Origin: an uncultured Nitrospirales bacterium
GTDB lineage: Bacteria; Nitrospirota; Nitrospiria; Nitrospirales; UBA8639
Direction of reading: 5' to 3'
Length of the DNA stretch: 64,000 nucleotides
Assembly: GCA_958295805.1 (NCBI GenBank)
Contig: OY282373.1
Span: forward strand, 777,001 to 841,000
Both the position numbers and the translations under genes were made by a program. The notes below the pieces were generated by a model, which was given only the letters and a program-made list of their open reading frames with translations, searched no databases and had not been told where the DNA came from. This document shows, piece after piece, positions 43,318 to 52,620 of the stretch; position 1 is the first letter of the stretch; each line of letters starts with the position of its first letter.

Positions 43318-43686
43318 TCATAACAGCTTGTCCAACGCCACGATAATTCCAACGGCCGCGGCGATCATCGCCCCGAGCCGAATGGTCATGCGTTGTTCGA
43401 GTTCGCGCATTTCGCCGCGTAGTATCGCCATGTCCTCCTTGGTGGCCATTTCGTTACGCAGCATGGCCACATCGTTACGCAGCACGGCCATTTCGCCGCG
43501 CAGTATCGCCACATCCTCCTTGGTGGCCATTTCGCTACGCAGCATGGCGATGTCGTCCTTGGTGGCGAGATTCTCACCGATGCCTTCGGCAAAGGTGGCA
43601 ACCAGGACACGGGCTTGCTTCTCGTTGAAGCCGGCTTCATTCTGCAGCCGTGTAGCCGCTTTGAGGGTGTCAAACGCCACAGCCAT
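43318..43686 (-). CDS. DUF1640/CCDC90-like coiled-coil protein, copy 2
   Basis: A 122-residue protein: an N-terminal helical part (MAVAFDTLKAATRLQNEAGF), then heptad-like units ATKDDIAMLRSEM, ATKEDVAILRGEM, RNDVAMLRNEM and a second ATKEDMAILRGEM, then ELEQRMTIRLGAMIAAAVGIIVALDKLL, a C-terminal membrane helix. This is the DUF1640 pattern (mitochondrial CCDC90-like) and suggests a membrane-anchored coiled coil. No Shine-Dalgarno is evident. Paralogues lie at 42839 and 45053. The flanking upstream spacers (about 150 bp) are nearly identical in all three, so the whole unit was duplicated. Confidence 0.8.
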   Translation of the reverse strand: MAVAFDTLKAATRLQNEAGFNEKQARVLVATFAEGIGENLATKDDIAMLRSEMATKEDVAILRGEMAVLRNDVAMLRNEMATKEDMAILRGEMRELEQRMTIRLGAMIAAAVGIIVALDKLL

Positions 43687-43858
43687 GGCACTATTCTAGC
43701 TTATCAATGTGGTCCTGACAAGCACGGCCCGGATGAAACGGTGCCGGTCTTCGCTCTCTCTCCCCTGGTGTCTCCTGGTAAGAGACCTTTGCAGAAGTTG
43801 AATACATGCGTTCCGCTTCTCGCCGATCAGAGACGTGAAGTATACGGCCTCTAGCTTC

Positions 43859-44889
43859 TCTAAATTCACAAACGAAGTGCAACACCTTGCTAAGGTGTTG
43901 TCATGGGAACCCACTATCACCACCTCACCCTGGAAGACCGATGTGACATGGCCCGACTATACGCCGCCGGGCGCTCGCTCCGGCAAATCGCGGCAGCTTT
44001 GGATCGCCCGCCATCAACCGTGGCTCGCGAGATGAAGCGCAATCGCTCCCACACCCAGGGCTACCAGCCCCGGTATGCCGAGCAGCAGGCCCACGCTCGC
44101 CGGTGGCGCGGCGCCCGGCTGGCCCGCGACGCCGCGCTGCGCACCACGGTCCTCACCCGCCTCCAGCAGGGCTGGACCCCCGAGCAGGTCGCAGGCCGCC
44201 TCGCTCGCGACGCCGGGCGCCCCGTCCTCTCGCACGAAACCATCTACCGCTTCCTCTACGCTCAGATCACCCGGACAAAAACCTATGCCTGGCGCCACTA
44301 TCTGCCCCGAGCCAAAGCCACCCGCGGCCGCCGGCGCAAACGCCGCAGCCCCGCCGCCTTGATGGCTCACCGCCGCCCCCTCGTCGAGCGCCCCGCCGCA
44401 GCCGCCGACCGCCAGACCCCGGGCCATTGGGAAGCCGATCTGATGCTCTTCCGCACCTATGGCCAAGCCGTCCTCACCCTCCACGAGCGCACCTCCCGCC
44501 TTCTCCTCGCCGTACGCCCCCCGGGCAAGGCCGCCGCCCCTATCGCCCACGCCCTGACTCACCTCCTCGCTCCCGTCCCACCTCACGGCCGCCAGACCAT
44601 CACCTTCGACAACGGCACCGAATTCGCCTCTCATCATCACCTCCATGCCCTCGGCATGGAGACCTTCTTCTGTGACTTTTACGCCCCCGGGCAGAAAGGC
44701 GGCGTCGAGAACGCCATCGGCCGCATGCGCCGCACGCTGCCGCGTAAAACCGACTTGGCCACCCTGTCCGACCAGCGGTTTCATCACCTGGTTCATGCGT
44801 ACAACCACACCCCGCGGAAGTGCCTCGGGTATGCCACACCCGCGGAGATTTTTATCCACCAAGTGTTGCACTTGAAATGTGAATCCACA
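43859..44889 (+). mobile_element. IS30-family insertion sequence, copy B (1031 bp)
   Basis: Same ends and length as copy A. Flanked by TTC on both sides (43856-43858 and 44890-44892), a 3-bp target duplication. The target is the sequence CTAGC-TTC-CCGCG, seen uninterrupted in the equivalent spacer at 43150, so this copy inserted into a palindromic repeat after the duplication of the unit. Confidence 0.93.
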
Positions 44890-44910
44890 TTCCCGCGTGC
44901 GCGGGCATGA
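43903..44910 (+). CDS. IS30-family transposase, copy B
   Basis: 335 residues with the same HTH and DDE motifs as copy A (HWEADLMLF, TFDNGTEF, GGVENAIGRMRR). It is roughly 93-95% similar by eye, with substitutions spread along the protein, so the two are diverged copies rather than a recent duplication. The stop codon (TGA 44908-44910) lies 21 bp outside the element, in the CCCGCGTGCGCGGGCATGA palindrome of the target, giving the tail FPRARA. Confidence 0.93.
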   Translation: MGTHYHHLTLEDRCDMARLYAAGRSLRQIAAALDRPPSTVAREMKRNRSHTQGYQPRYAEQQAHARRWRGARLARDAALRTTVLTRLQQGWTPEQVAGRLARDAGRPVLSHETIYRFLYAQITRTKTYAWRHYLPRAKATRGRRRKRRSPAALMAHRRPLVERPAAAADRQTPGHWEADLMLFRTYGQAVLTLHERTSRLLLAVRPPGKAAAPIAHALTHLLAPVPPHGRQTITFDNGTEFASHHHLHALGMETFFCDFYAPGQKGGVENAIGRMRRTLPRKTDLATLSDQRFHHLVHAYNHTPRKCLGYATPAEIFIHQVLHLKCESTFPRARA

Positions 44911-45052
44911 CATCTCTGGACAACATTCAGATAAGTGGATTCCTGACGGGCCTGGGACTTGGAGACGAACGAGATGCTGAGGAAGGCTGGGATGGGCAGA
45001 AGAGAGTATGGGCAAAGGAGAGATCAGGTATCTTTTGCTTCTGCTGTCGTTC

Positions 45053-45442
45053 TCATAACAGCTTGTCCAGCGCCACGATAATTCCAACGGCCGCGGCGAT
45101 CATCGCCCCGAGCCGAATGGTCATGCGTTGTTCAAGTTCGCGCATTTCGCCGCGTAGTACCGGAATTTCGTTACGCAGTCCTGCGATTTCGCTACGCAGC
45201 ACGGCCACATCGTCCTTGGTGGCCATTTTGCTACGCAGCACGGCCAGGTCCTCCTTGGTGGCCATTTCGTTACGCAGTCCCGCCGTTTCGCTACGCAGCA
45301 TGGCCACATCGTCCTTGGTGGCCAGATTCTCGCCGATGCCTTCGGCAAAGGTGGCAACCAGGACACGGGCTTGCTTCTCGTTGAAGCCGGCTTCATTCTG
45401 CAGCCGTGTAGCCGCTTTGAGGGTATCAAACGCCACAGCCAT
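45053..45442 (-). CDS. DUF1640/CCDC90-like coiled-coil protein, copy 3
   Basis: 129 residues. N-terminal 48 residues are essentially the same as copies 1 and 2. The coiled-coil part has an altered set of units (ATKDDVAMLRSETAGLRNEM, ATKEDLAVLRSKM, ATKDDVAVLRSEIAGLRNEI), so the heptad blocks have been shuffled or expanded relative to copy 2. The C-terminal REMRELEQRMTIRLGAM-type membrane helix is conserved. Intact; function unknown. Its spacer with the common upstream sequence ends at about 45607. Confidence 0.8.
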   Translation of the reverse strand: MAVAFDTLKAATRLQNEAGFNEKQARVLVATFAEGIGENLATKDDVAMLRSETAGLRNEMATKEDLAVLRSKMATKDDVAVLRSEIAGLRNEIPVLRGEMRELEQRMTIRLGAMIAAAVGIIVALDKLL

Positions 45443-45607
45443 GGCACTATTCTAGCTTATCAATGTGGTCCTGACAAGCATGGCCCGGATGAAACGGTGC
45501 CGGTCTTCGCTCTCTCCCTCCCCTGGCCTTTCCTGACAAGAGACCTTTGCAGAAGTTGAATACATGCGCTCCGATCCTCGCCGATCAGAGACGTGACGTA
45601 TGGCCTC

Positions 45608-45690
45608 TGGCTTCCGCGTGCGCGGGAATGACGTGGTGATCCCGAAGGCCGCCCGTACTTCAGCCCTGGCTTCCCGCGTATATGGAATGA
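45608..45690. repeat. Right flanking repeat of the IS30/DUF1640 array
   Basis: GGCTTCCGCGTGCGCGGGAA followed by GACGTGGTGATCCCGAAGGC and ACTTCAGCCCTGG matches the left flank at 41740-41807. Here the second palindrome TTCCCGCG is uninterrupted, giving the unoccupied version of the copy A target. Confidence 0.75.
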
Positions 45691-45879
45691 TGGTTTTGTA
45701 AAGGTCTTTCTAAGGGTGGGGAAAGAGAGGGCATTCCATCGGATGGCACTTGTCTTGCTGGCGTTGCACGAGCGTGAACGGGTTCTGGGTTCCCTCAGGA
45801 ATCCCTGGGCTTCTTCCTGAACCGGATGAGTCGAACTCCTTGAAAAGTAATGGAATTTCTCGATCAGGGGAATTTTTAT

Positions 45880-45990
45880 TTGACAAACCGGGCGGACTTC
45901 TTTTTATTAAGGGCACGTGCGAGCCCAAATTGGGGGTTTCGTGCGCACATCAAAATACTAACCAGGCTGCTACAGCTTTTACGTCTCACG
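45880..45990 (+). promoter_or_regulatory. Likely metK promoter and leader hairpin
   Basis: TTGACA at 45880-45885, a 17-bp spacer and TTTATT at 45903-45908 fit a sigma-70 promoter. The leader that follows holds GCACGTGCGAGCCC pairing with GGGTTTCGTGC (about 45913-45947). The rest of 45691-46060 shows no gene. I could not match a known SAM or SAH riboswitch. Confidence 0.45.
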
Positions 45991-46060
45991 CAGGCATTCC
46001 TTACCTTGGAATTCGTGAGGAAGGGGGATGCCGTTTTGTTGTAACGGAAGGGTCATTGCC

Positions 46061-47242
46061 ATGAGCCAACAGAATTTCTTGTTTACCTCGGAATCCGTGA
46101 CCGAAGGACATCCGGACAAAATTGCCGACCAGATCTCCGACGGCATTCTGGATGCCATTATGGCGAAGGATAAGAATTGTCGGGTGGCGTGTGAAACGAT
46201 TCTGACGACGGGCTTGGCGTTCGTCGCCGGAGAAATTTCGACGAAAGCCTACGTGGAAATCCCGGACATTATTCGGGAGACCATCCGTGACGTGGGCTAT
46301 ACCGACGCGACCTGGGGGTTTGATTACCGCACGTGTTCGGTGTTGACGGCCATTGACGCGCAGTCGGGCGATATTGCGATGGGCGTGGATACCGGGGGCG
46401 CGGGGGATCAAGGGTTGATGTTCGGATACGCCACCAATGACACCGCGGAATTGATGCCCATGCCCATCGTGTTGGCGCATCGATTGACCAAACGCTTGGC
46501 CGAAGTCAGGAAAAAGAACATTCTGCCCTGGGTGCGGCCTGATGGAAAATCCCAGGTTACGGTCGAGTATCGAGACGGCCGACCGGTCAGGATCGACACG
46601 ATTGTGGTCTCCACGCAACATAGCGACAAGGTCACGACCAAGAAAATCGAACAGGAGATTAAGGAGAAAGTCATTGCGCCCGCGATGCCGAAATGGGTAC
46701 GTGGCAGCGGCAGGAGCAAATCCGCGATCTTCGATCCGAACGAGGTCACGTTTCACATTAATCCGACCGGCCGGTTTGTGACGGGCGGACCCATGGGAGA
46801 CACCGGGCTGACCGGTCGGAAGATCATCGTGGATACGTATGGCGGCGTCGGGAGCCATGGTGGCGGGGCTTTTTCCGGGAAGGACCCCAGTAAAGTGGAT
46901 CGATCGGCTTCGTATATGGCCCGGTATATCGCAAAAAATATCGTTGCCGCGAAACTGGCTGATAAATGTGAGGTCCAGTTGGCCTATGCGATCGGGGTGC
47001 CGGAACCCGTCTCCGTGCTGGTTGATGCCAAAGGCACCGAGCACGTCGCGCTTGAGGTGATCGATAAACTGGTGAGAAAACATTTTCCCATGACTCCGAG
47101 GGGGATCATTGAGTATTTGAAACTTCGCCGGCCCATTTACAAAGAGACGGCCGCCTATGGACATTTTGGACGGAGCGGCCCGGGGTTCACCTGGGAAAAA
47201 ACGGACAAGGCCGCGGCGTTGCAGCAGGAAGCGGGACGGTAA
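46061..47242 (+). CDS. metK: S-adenosylmethionine synthetase
   Basis: A 393-residue protein starting [20 protein letters not shown]. It has the ATP/Mg motifs [35 protein letters not shown] and the P-loop-like [19 protein letters not shown]-type sequence [19 protein letters not shown]. It makes SAM from methionine and ATP. An in-frame ATG at 46028 would add 11 residues and is less likely. ahcY follows by 48 bp; the two form the core of the methyl cycle, with metF at 26 kb. Confidence 0.96.
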   Translation: MSQQNFLFTSESVTEGHPDKIADQISDGILDAIMAKDKNCRVACETILTTGLAFVAGEISTKAYVEIPDIIRETIRDVGYTDATWGFDYRTCSVLTAIDAQSGDIAMGVDTGGAGDQGLMFGYATNDTAELMPMPIVLAHRLTKRLAEVRKKNILPWVRPDGKSQVTVEYRDGRPVRIDTIVVSTQHSDKVTTKKIEQEIKEKVIAPAMPKWVRGSGRSKSAIFDPNEVTFHINPTGRFVTGGPMGDTGLTGRKIIVDTYGGVGSHGGGAFSGKDPSKVDRSASYMARYIAKNIVAAKLADKCEVQLAYAIGVPEPVSVLVDAKGTEHVALEVIDKLVRKHFPMTPRGIIEYLKLRRPIYKETAAYGHFGRSGPGFTWEKTDKAAALQQEAGR

Positions 47243-47290
47243 CGCATCGGTTTTCACGTTGATTGATGACCAGAAGAAGGGAGTAGCCTG

Positions 47291-48676
47291 ATGACGACGA
47301 TGACGACGGAAATGGAAAAAACGGTGGGTGACTATAAGGTTGCCGATATCAGTTTGGCCGACTGGGGGCGAAAAGAAATTCAGATTGCTGAAACGGAGAT
47401 GCCGGCCCTCATGGCCTTGCGGGACCAGTATCAGGCCTCCCAACCGCTCAAGGGGGCAAGAATTCTCGGCTGCATTCATATGACCATTCAAACGGCCGTG
47501 TTGATTGAAACGCTGATGGAATTGGGGGCCGAGGTCCGATGGTCCTCCTGCAACATCTTTTCGACTCAGGATCATGCGGCGGCGGCCATGGCCGCCCGCG
47601 GCGTTCCCGTGTACGCCTGGAAAGGCGAAACTCTTGAGGAATACGATTGGTGCATCGAACAAACTATTGTAAAGGACGGCAAACCCTGGGATGCCAATAT
47701 GGTTCTGGATGACGGGGGCGATTTGACCAACATGCTGCACGATAAATATCCGGCGACGTTGGACACGGTCCACGGGGTCACGGAAGAAACCACCACCGGC
47801 GTGCATCGTCTGCAAGAGCGGTTGGCGAAAGGCACGCTGAAAATTCCGGCGATTAACGTGAATGATTCGGTAACGAAGTCGAAAAACGATAATAAATATG
47901 GGTGTCGCCACAGTTTGAGCGACGCCATTAAGCGCGGCACCGATCATCTTTTGGCGGGAAAGAAGGCACTGGTGATCGGGTATGGGGACGTAGGAAAAGG
48001 GTCGGCGCAATCCCTCCGCCAAGAAGGCATGATCGTGACGGTCTCGGAAATCGATCCCATTTGCGCGATGCAGGCCTGCATGGATGGTTTTGAAGTGGCG
48101 TCGCCCTACACGAACGGCGTCAACACGGGAAACGTTGCGGATCTGAACGCCGCGCTCTTGCGCAAAACGGATCTGGTGGTGACCGCCACCGGTAATTACA
48201 ACGTCTGTGACGCCGCCATGCTCCAAACCCTCAAGAAAGGGGCCGTGGTCTGCAACATCGGCCATTTCGATAATGAAATTGATACCGCCTTCATGCGGAA
48301 ACAGTGGGAATGGGAAGAGGTCAAGCCCCAAGTACATAAAGTCTATCGTGACGTGCTCACCAACGACCATCTGATCCTGTTATCCGAAGGGCGTCTCGTG
48401 AATTTGGGCAATGCCACCGGTCATCCTTCACGGGTGATGGACGGGTCCTTTTCCAACCAGGTGCTCGCGCAAATTTTCTTGTTTGAGAGAAAGTTTGCTG
48501 ACGATCCTGATGCCCGGGTGACCGTCGAAGCCTTGCCGAAGAAGCTGGATGAGGAAGTTGCCGCACACATGGTGCGAGGGTTTGGCGGGGTCATCACCAG
48601 ACTCACCAAGGAACAGGCTGATTACGTGAATTTTCCGATTGAAGGCCCGTATAAAGACGACACGTACCGGTACTGA
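47291..48676 (+). CDS. ahcY: S-adenosylhomocysteine hydrolase
   Basis: A 461-residue enzyme with [32 protein letters not shown], the NAD-binding loop [15 protein letters not shown] and the characteristic terminal KDDTYRY. It hydrolyses SAH to adenosine and homocysteine. GGGAG lies before the ATG. It probably shares the metK transcript. Length and motifs are normal. Confidence 0.96.
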   Translation: MTTMTTEMEKTVGDYKVADISLADWGRKEIQIAETEMPALMALRDQYQASQPLKGARILGCIHMTIQTAVLIETLMELGAEVRWSSCNIFSTQDHAAAAMAARGVPVYAWKGETLEEYDWCIEQTIVKDGKPWDANMVLDDGGDLTNMLHDKYPATLDTVHGVTEETTTGVHRLQERLAKGTLKIPAINVNDSVTKSKNDNKYGCRHSLSDAIKRGTDHLLAGKKALVIGYGDVGKGSAQSLRQEGMIVTVSEIDPICAMQACMDGFEVASPYTNGVNTGNVADLNAALLRKTDLVVTATGNYNVCDAAMLQTLKKGAVVCNIGHFDNEIDTAFMRKQWEWEEVKPQVHKVYRDVLTNDHLILLSEGRLVNLGNATGHPSRVMDGSFSNQVLAQIFLFERKFADDPDARVTVEALPKKLDEEVAAHMVRGFGGVITRLTKEQADYVNFPIEGPYKDDTYRY

Positions 48677-48794
48677 ATATGGGAAGTCCCGGTTCTACGA
48701 AACGTGTCAAAGTCTTACGGGGGAGGCTCATTCCTGGGGTGGTCGGGAAGGGGTGTCGTCCCTGCTGTGAGTGCTGCGAGGGTCAATGTGTGAA

Positions 48795-48824
48795 TTGACA
48801 AAATCTCATGGAAATTCCTATAGT
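48795..48824 (+). promoter_or_regulatory. Sigma-70 promoter for the OFOR operon
   Basis: TTGACA at 48795-48800 and TATAGT at 48819-48824 with an 18-bp spacer. Transcription would start near 48831, leaving a leader of about 180 nt before 49011. The leader contains a weak CCCAA/TTGGG hairpin followed by CTTTTTC (about 48880-48920), a possible attenuator. The remainder of 48677-49010 has no gene. Confidence 0.6.
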
Positions 48825-49010
48825 TATTTTTCTGAATGGAGAAGGCGGAATGCTGGGGCAAAAGCCTCATGCTGCTGATCCCAAAATAGCCTAAATATCT
48901 GGGTTGTTGGGGCTTTTTCGAGGTTGCTAAATTGCCTGGACCGGCTTAGAGTAGGCTCACGTTTACACCAGAGGGACACATTTATTTTTATGGAAGGTGG
49001 AGAGTAGCCA

Positions 49011-49625
49011 ATGCCAACGACGTATCAAGTTTTACGGGGGCCAGAACATTTTCTTCCCCCTGCGGCTGCTATGATGGGCATTCGTCTGCCGGACCCGGGT
49101 CAAGCACACATTCATGGATCCATTGTGAATGAAGAGGAAGCGATGGAAGTGGCGGCCCGGCGGTTTTTATCAGCCAAAGTGCCGACCATTTTCCCCGGAC
49201 CTCTTGTCCTGTGGGCGTGGAATGAAAAAGCAGCCGGAAAAGCCAAGGCCGTCAGGCACTTATATGAAACCGTGAAGGAGTGCGTCACCCCGTCCCAACA
49301 GGCCATGCTCATCCCCATGCCTGATTATCGGCCCAAGTATCCGAAGATCAATCCTGAAATCGAAATCAATCCCAATCATCCGAATCTCACCATTTGGCAC
49401 AATAGAATCGACACCTGCATGTTTGTCGGCGTTCATTGCCATCAGGCCAACCTTTCTCTGAAAATTATTCGAGGCGGCACCTATTGTTATACCATCGCCA
49501 TGTGTGCGCAGGCTGGGCATGAAGACGCGATGCTGTCGTTCCGTGACGCCACGGCCGAAAAGATCATGAGGTTGGCCGATTGGGTAAAAAAATTAAAAGG
49601 ATCGGTTGAGCCCCCAAAAGACTAA
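49011..49625 (+). CDS. 2-oxoacid:ferredoxin oxidoreductase, accessory (epsilon-like) subunit
   Basis: A 204-residue protein, first of five co-directional genes. It starts MPTTYQVLRGPEHFLPPAAA and contains PTIFPGPLVLWAWNEKAAGK, IDTCMFVGVHCHQANLSLKI and GGTYCYTIAMCAQAGHEDAM, with several Cys and His that may bind metal. Five-subunit oxidoreductases of Aquificales and Nitrospirota carry such an extra subunit beside the common alpha, beta, gamma and delta. I assign it by this context. Its biochemical role is not established from sequence. Confidence 0.75.
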   Translation: MPTTYQVLRGPEHFLPPAAAMMGIRLPDPGQAHIHGSIVNEEEAMEVAARRFLSAKVPTIFPGPLVLWAWNEKAAGKAKAVRHLYETVKECVTPSQQAMLIPMPDYRPKYPKINPEIEINPNHPNLTIWHNRIDTCMFVGVHCHQANLSLKIIRGGTYCYTIAMCAQAGHEDAMLSFRDATAEKIMRLADWVKKLKGSVEPPKD

Positions 49626-49675
49626 GCGAGCAAGGCTGGGAGCCCTAAAGCCCTAATCCAGAAGGAGGTGCAATC

Positions 49676-50884
49676 ATGGCAACTCAGACGGTAATCGGGA
49701 CACAAAATAAGGTCGGTCAGACGATCGCTGACCCATGGAAGATGATGCACGAAGCCGATCGCACTCCCTGTTTTTTTACGGGGAGCGAAGTCATTAAAGA
49801 AGCCATCCGTCGGGCGAATTGCGACGTGATGATTGCGTATCCCATTACCCCACAAAGTGAGGCGGCGGCGTTGATCGGCGAATTATTCGCCGAAGGCTAC
49901 ATCGGAGACTACTTTCGCGGGGAAAGTGAGTTCGCCGTCATGTCCGAATGTGCCGGTGCCGCGTTCGGTGGGGCGCGAGTCTTCACGACGACCGCGGGGC
50001 CGGGCACCATGCGGGCCATGGAGAATTTCCCAATGTGGGCCGGGGCACGGCTGCCCATTCAAATGATCGTGACCTGTCGCGGCATTAACTCACCGCTGTC
50101 CATTCAACCCGACACGTTGGAAATCTCCTATCTGTTAAACACCGGCATGTTGGTCTGGCACGCTGAAACGGCTCAAGACTTTTTTGACTGGATTCTGAAG
50201 GGGTACATGGTGTCGGAAGAGCCGGACGTCCATTTGCCGCTGGCCCTGTGTTGCGACGGATTTTTTGTCACGCACACCAAAGACGTGGTTAATCTGACTC
50301 CTGCCGACATGTGTCTCCCGCCCTATGACCCGTACCGCTCCCCCGTTCCCTGCATGGACATGGAATGCCCGCCGGTTCGGATGATGCGTGACCCGTTCGT
50401 CATGAAGAGTAATTACATCAGTTATGCCACTCATGCCAGTTGGCAACAGGAAGTCTGGGCCGCGGTAGAGCGTTCCCGCAAGCATACCATTCGATGGTTG
50501 GATGGAATGGTTGAGGTGGATAATCCCGATGCGGACATTTTGATCGTCGCCTCCGGGACGGCCGTTTCCCAAGGACGTGAAGCCAAGGCGGTCCTGGAAG
50601 AAGACGGCATCGATCTCGGCATCGTGAAAGTGAAAAGCTTGCGACCCTGGCCCGAAGAAGAAATCAGGGAAGCCACGAAACACGCAAAGCACATCATTGT
50701 TCCTGAATTTAACGTGACGGGTTGGCTGGCCAAAGAAATTCGTGCCACGATTCCGAATCCTGACCGCGTGTACGCAGGCCCGCACGTCTGCGGAGGCATG
50801 ACCATGCCGCCGGAGATTATTGCCGCCGACATTAAAAAGCTGTTGGGGATTAAAGCTGAAAGCTTGGCCGGGCGTGGAAGCTGA
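49676..50884 (+). CDS. 2-oxoacid:ferredoxin oxidoreductase, alpha subunit
   Basis: 402 residues. The N-terminal domain begins with the family motif IAYPITPQSEAAALIGELFAEG, then GRGESEFAVMSECAGAAFG-like RGESEFAVMSECAGAAFGGA and VFTTTAGPGTMRAMENFPMW. The C-terminal part has the transketolase-C-like domain (VASGTAVSQGREAKAVLEED). AGAAGGAGGTG is an excellent Shine-Dalgarno. Together with the beta subunit it cleaves or carboxylates pyruvate or 2-oxoglutarate using TPP; the reductive direction fixes CO2 in the reverse TCA cycle. Which acid is used cannot be told by eye. Confidence 0.9.
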   Translation: MATQTVIGTQNKVGQTIADPWKMMHEADRTPCFFTGSEVIKEAIRRANCDVMIAYPITPQSEAAALIGELFAEGYIGDYFRGESEFAVMSECAGAAFGGARVFTTTAGPGTMRAMENFPMWAGARLPIQMIVTCRGINSPLSIQPDTLEISYLLNTGMLVWHAETAQDFFDWILKGYMVSEEPDVHLPLALCCDGFFVTHTKDVVNLTPADMCLPPYDPYRSPVPCMDMECPPVRMMRDPFVMKSNYISYATHASWQQEVWAAVERSRKHTIRWLDGMVEVDNPDADILIVASGTAVSQGREAKAVLEEDGIDLGIVKVKSLRPWPEEEIREATKHAKHIIVPEFNVTGWLAKEIRATIPNPDRVYAGPHVCGGMTMPPEIIAADIKKLLGIKAESLAGRGS

Positions 50885-50957
50885 CGACGGCCCCGATCTC
50901 ATACGGGACACGTCAAGCCTGACCATGAACCTTCTGAAAATGAGGTAGGAGGCCCAC

Positions 50958-51866
50958 ATGAGTAAAGAACGAATTAAAATCGCTCCTGAAATGTTCGATA
51001 TCATGCCGTCGGAGTATCAGGATCTGGTCGAACGCGCCACCTATGGCAATGAAAATCACCGTGGGTGGAAGGATATTGGGACATCCAAGGAACTCATTGA
51101 AGAGCATTCGTTGTGTGCCGGATGTCCTGAATCCATGGCCTTTCGGTACATTTTAGCGTCATTACCCGCGCCCGCGGATACCGTCATGGTGGGTTCGACG
51201 GGCTGTACCAGTCTGGTCTTCCCGCATGTCGCCGTGCATAATATTCACTCCCTGTTCGGCAACCAGAATGCCATTGCCTCCGGGCTCAAACGAGCGTTGA
51301 GCGTGCGATTTCCCGGACAGGTCAAGGACGTTGTGGTATTGGCGGGCGATGGGGCCACCGTTGACATCGGGCTTGACATGACCTTGCAAGCGTGGTTCCG
51401 CCAGGAAAAGTTCACGACCATTTGTTTTGATAATGAGCTTTACGCCAATACCGGCGGCCAGGAAAGCGGATTGATGCAAAAAGGATTCGTGGCCAAGATG
51501 GCGCCGGTGGGCAAGACGTTTGAAAAAGTCCGGTTGCCGGAAATCGCACGTGAGTCCGGATGTCACTACGTGGTGAACTGTACGGTCAGCAAACCCAACC
51601 TCGTGGAAAAAGTCATCAAAAACGCCATCTACGTCGCACGCGAAATTGGTCCCACCTACTTGCAGTTATATACGCCGTGTATCCTGGAAATCGGCAAGAA
51701 CAGCATGGAAGGCCTGCAAGAGATGCGCGACTCCGAAAAACCAACGGAACGCTTCGCCTATAAAGAATACGTGAGTGACCATGCCAAGGAACTGTTGACG
51801 GAAATCGCAGCGAAGGAAAAAGAGCGAAAAGCCGCGGCGAAGAAACAGTTGGCGGGGAAAGCCTGA
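50958..51866 (+). CDS. 2-oxoacid:ferredoxin oxidoreductase, beta subunit
   Basis: 302 residues. TPP-binding motif VLAGDGATVDIGLDM with downstream NELYANTGGQESG, and N-terminal cluster Cys residues in EHSLCAGCPESMAFR, with others in STGCTSL. These are the features of the OFOR beta subunit, which holds TPP and one [4Fe-4S]. AGGTAGGAGG precedes the ATG. The C-terminal 30 residues are Lys/Ala-rich (AAKEKERKAAAKKQ). Confidence 0.92.
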   Translation: MSKERIKIAPEMFDIMPSEYQDLVERATYGNENHRGWKDIGTSKELIEEHSLCAGCPESMAFRYILASLPAPADTVMVGSTGCTSLVFPHVAVHNIHSLFGNQNAIASGLKRALSVRFPGQVKDVVVLAGDGATVDIGLDMTLQAWFRQEKFTTICFDNELYANTGGQESGLMQKGFVAKMAPVGKTFEKVRLPEIARESGCHYVVNCTVSKPNLVEKVIKNAIYVAREIGPTYLQLYTPCILEIGKNSMEGLQEMRDSEKPTERFAYKEYVSDHAKELLTEIAAKEKERKAAAKKQLAGKA

Positions 51867-51900
51867 CGCGGATTCGGACCAGGGAAAAGGGGAGACGGTT

Positions 51901-52596
51901 ATGATTAAACGCAGATTAAACATTCGCATGTCCGGCCTTGGGGGCCAAGGCGCCGTGACCGCCGCCCACGTGATGGCCATGGCGGCGTCTCGTGATGGGA
52001 AATTTGCCATTTCCAATCCATTTTTTGGAGCGGAAAAGCGAATGGCTCCCGCCGAGAGTTATTGTCGGATCGGCGTCAGCCGCATCTATGATCGGGGGGA
52101 ACTGGTCTTTCCCGACGTCATTGAAGTCTTTCATCCCCAGGTCATTACGATGGGGAAGAGCTATACCATGCCGTTTTACTCCGGCATTAAGGAAAACGGC
52201 GTCGTGATCATCAACTCCGACGTTCCGCTGTTGGAACGTGAGGACGTGCAGCGGTTGAAAGATTTGGACGTGGCGGTGTTCTACATCAAAGGAACCCAGA
52301 TCGCCTTGGATGTTGCCGGCACCGAGTTGTCCACGAACATGACCATGATTGGATCGGTCGCCGGGATTACGAAATGTGTGTCGTTGGAGTCGCTGGATGG
52401 GGCGCTCCAAGAGCGGTTTGGAAAAAAGTTTGTGGCGTCCGGTGGAACCGCCACGTTGGATGAAGCCATCAAAAAGAAATTTGCCAAAAAGGAAATGCTG
52501 TTGAAGAAAAACCTGGATACGGTGGTCCGGTCGTATGAAATGGCCGCGGAATGGGCGGAAAAGAATAACGTCGAACTTGCCGTTGCAGCGGCATAA
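51901..52596 (+). CDS. 2-oxoacid:ferredoxin oxidoreductase, gamma subunit
   Basis: 231 residues. It opens with the gamma-subunit signature IRMSGLGGQGAVTAAHVMAMA and continues with ISNPFFGAEKRMAPAESYCRI. The gamma domain binds part of CoA or serves in assembly of the 2-oxoacid oxidoreductase. It is 34 bp downstream of the beta gene, with AAAAGGGGAGACGG before the ATG. Confidence 0.92.
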   Translation: MIKRRLNIRMSGLGGQGAVTAAHVMAMAASRDGKFAISNPFFGAEKRMAPAESYCRIGVSRIYDRGELVFPDVIEVFHPQVITMGKSYTMPFYSGIKENGVVIINSDVPLLEREDVQRLKDLDVAVFYIKGTQIALDVAGTELSTNMTMIGSVAGITKCVSLESLDGALQERFGKKFVASGGTATLDEAIKKKFAKKEMLLKKNLDTVVRSYEMAAEWAEKNNVELAVAAA

Positions 52597-52620
52597 TGCA
52601 AAGGGAAAAGGTCGTCATCC

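Noticed and set aside
45913-45990. A SAM or SAH riboswitch ahead of metK
   Set aside because: A stem is visible, but I could not match the conserved core of any class I know; kept only as an unnamed structured leader.
45750-46064. A 104-codon frame upstream of metK
   Set aside because: Covers the likely promoter and leader and overlaps the metK start; no domain or ribosome site.
46001-48370. A 789-codon reverse frame opposite metK and ahcY
   Set aside because: Antisense to two unmistakable enzymes; its His/Arg/Gly-rich composition is a codon-bias shadow.
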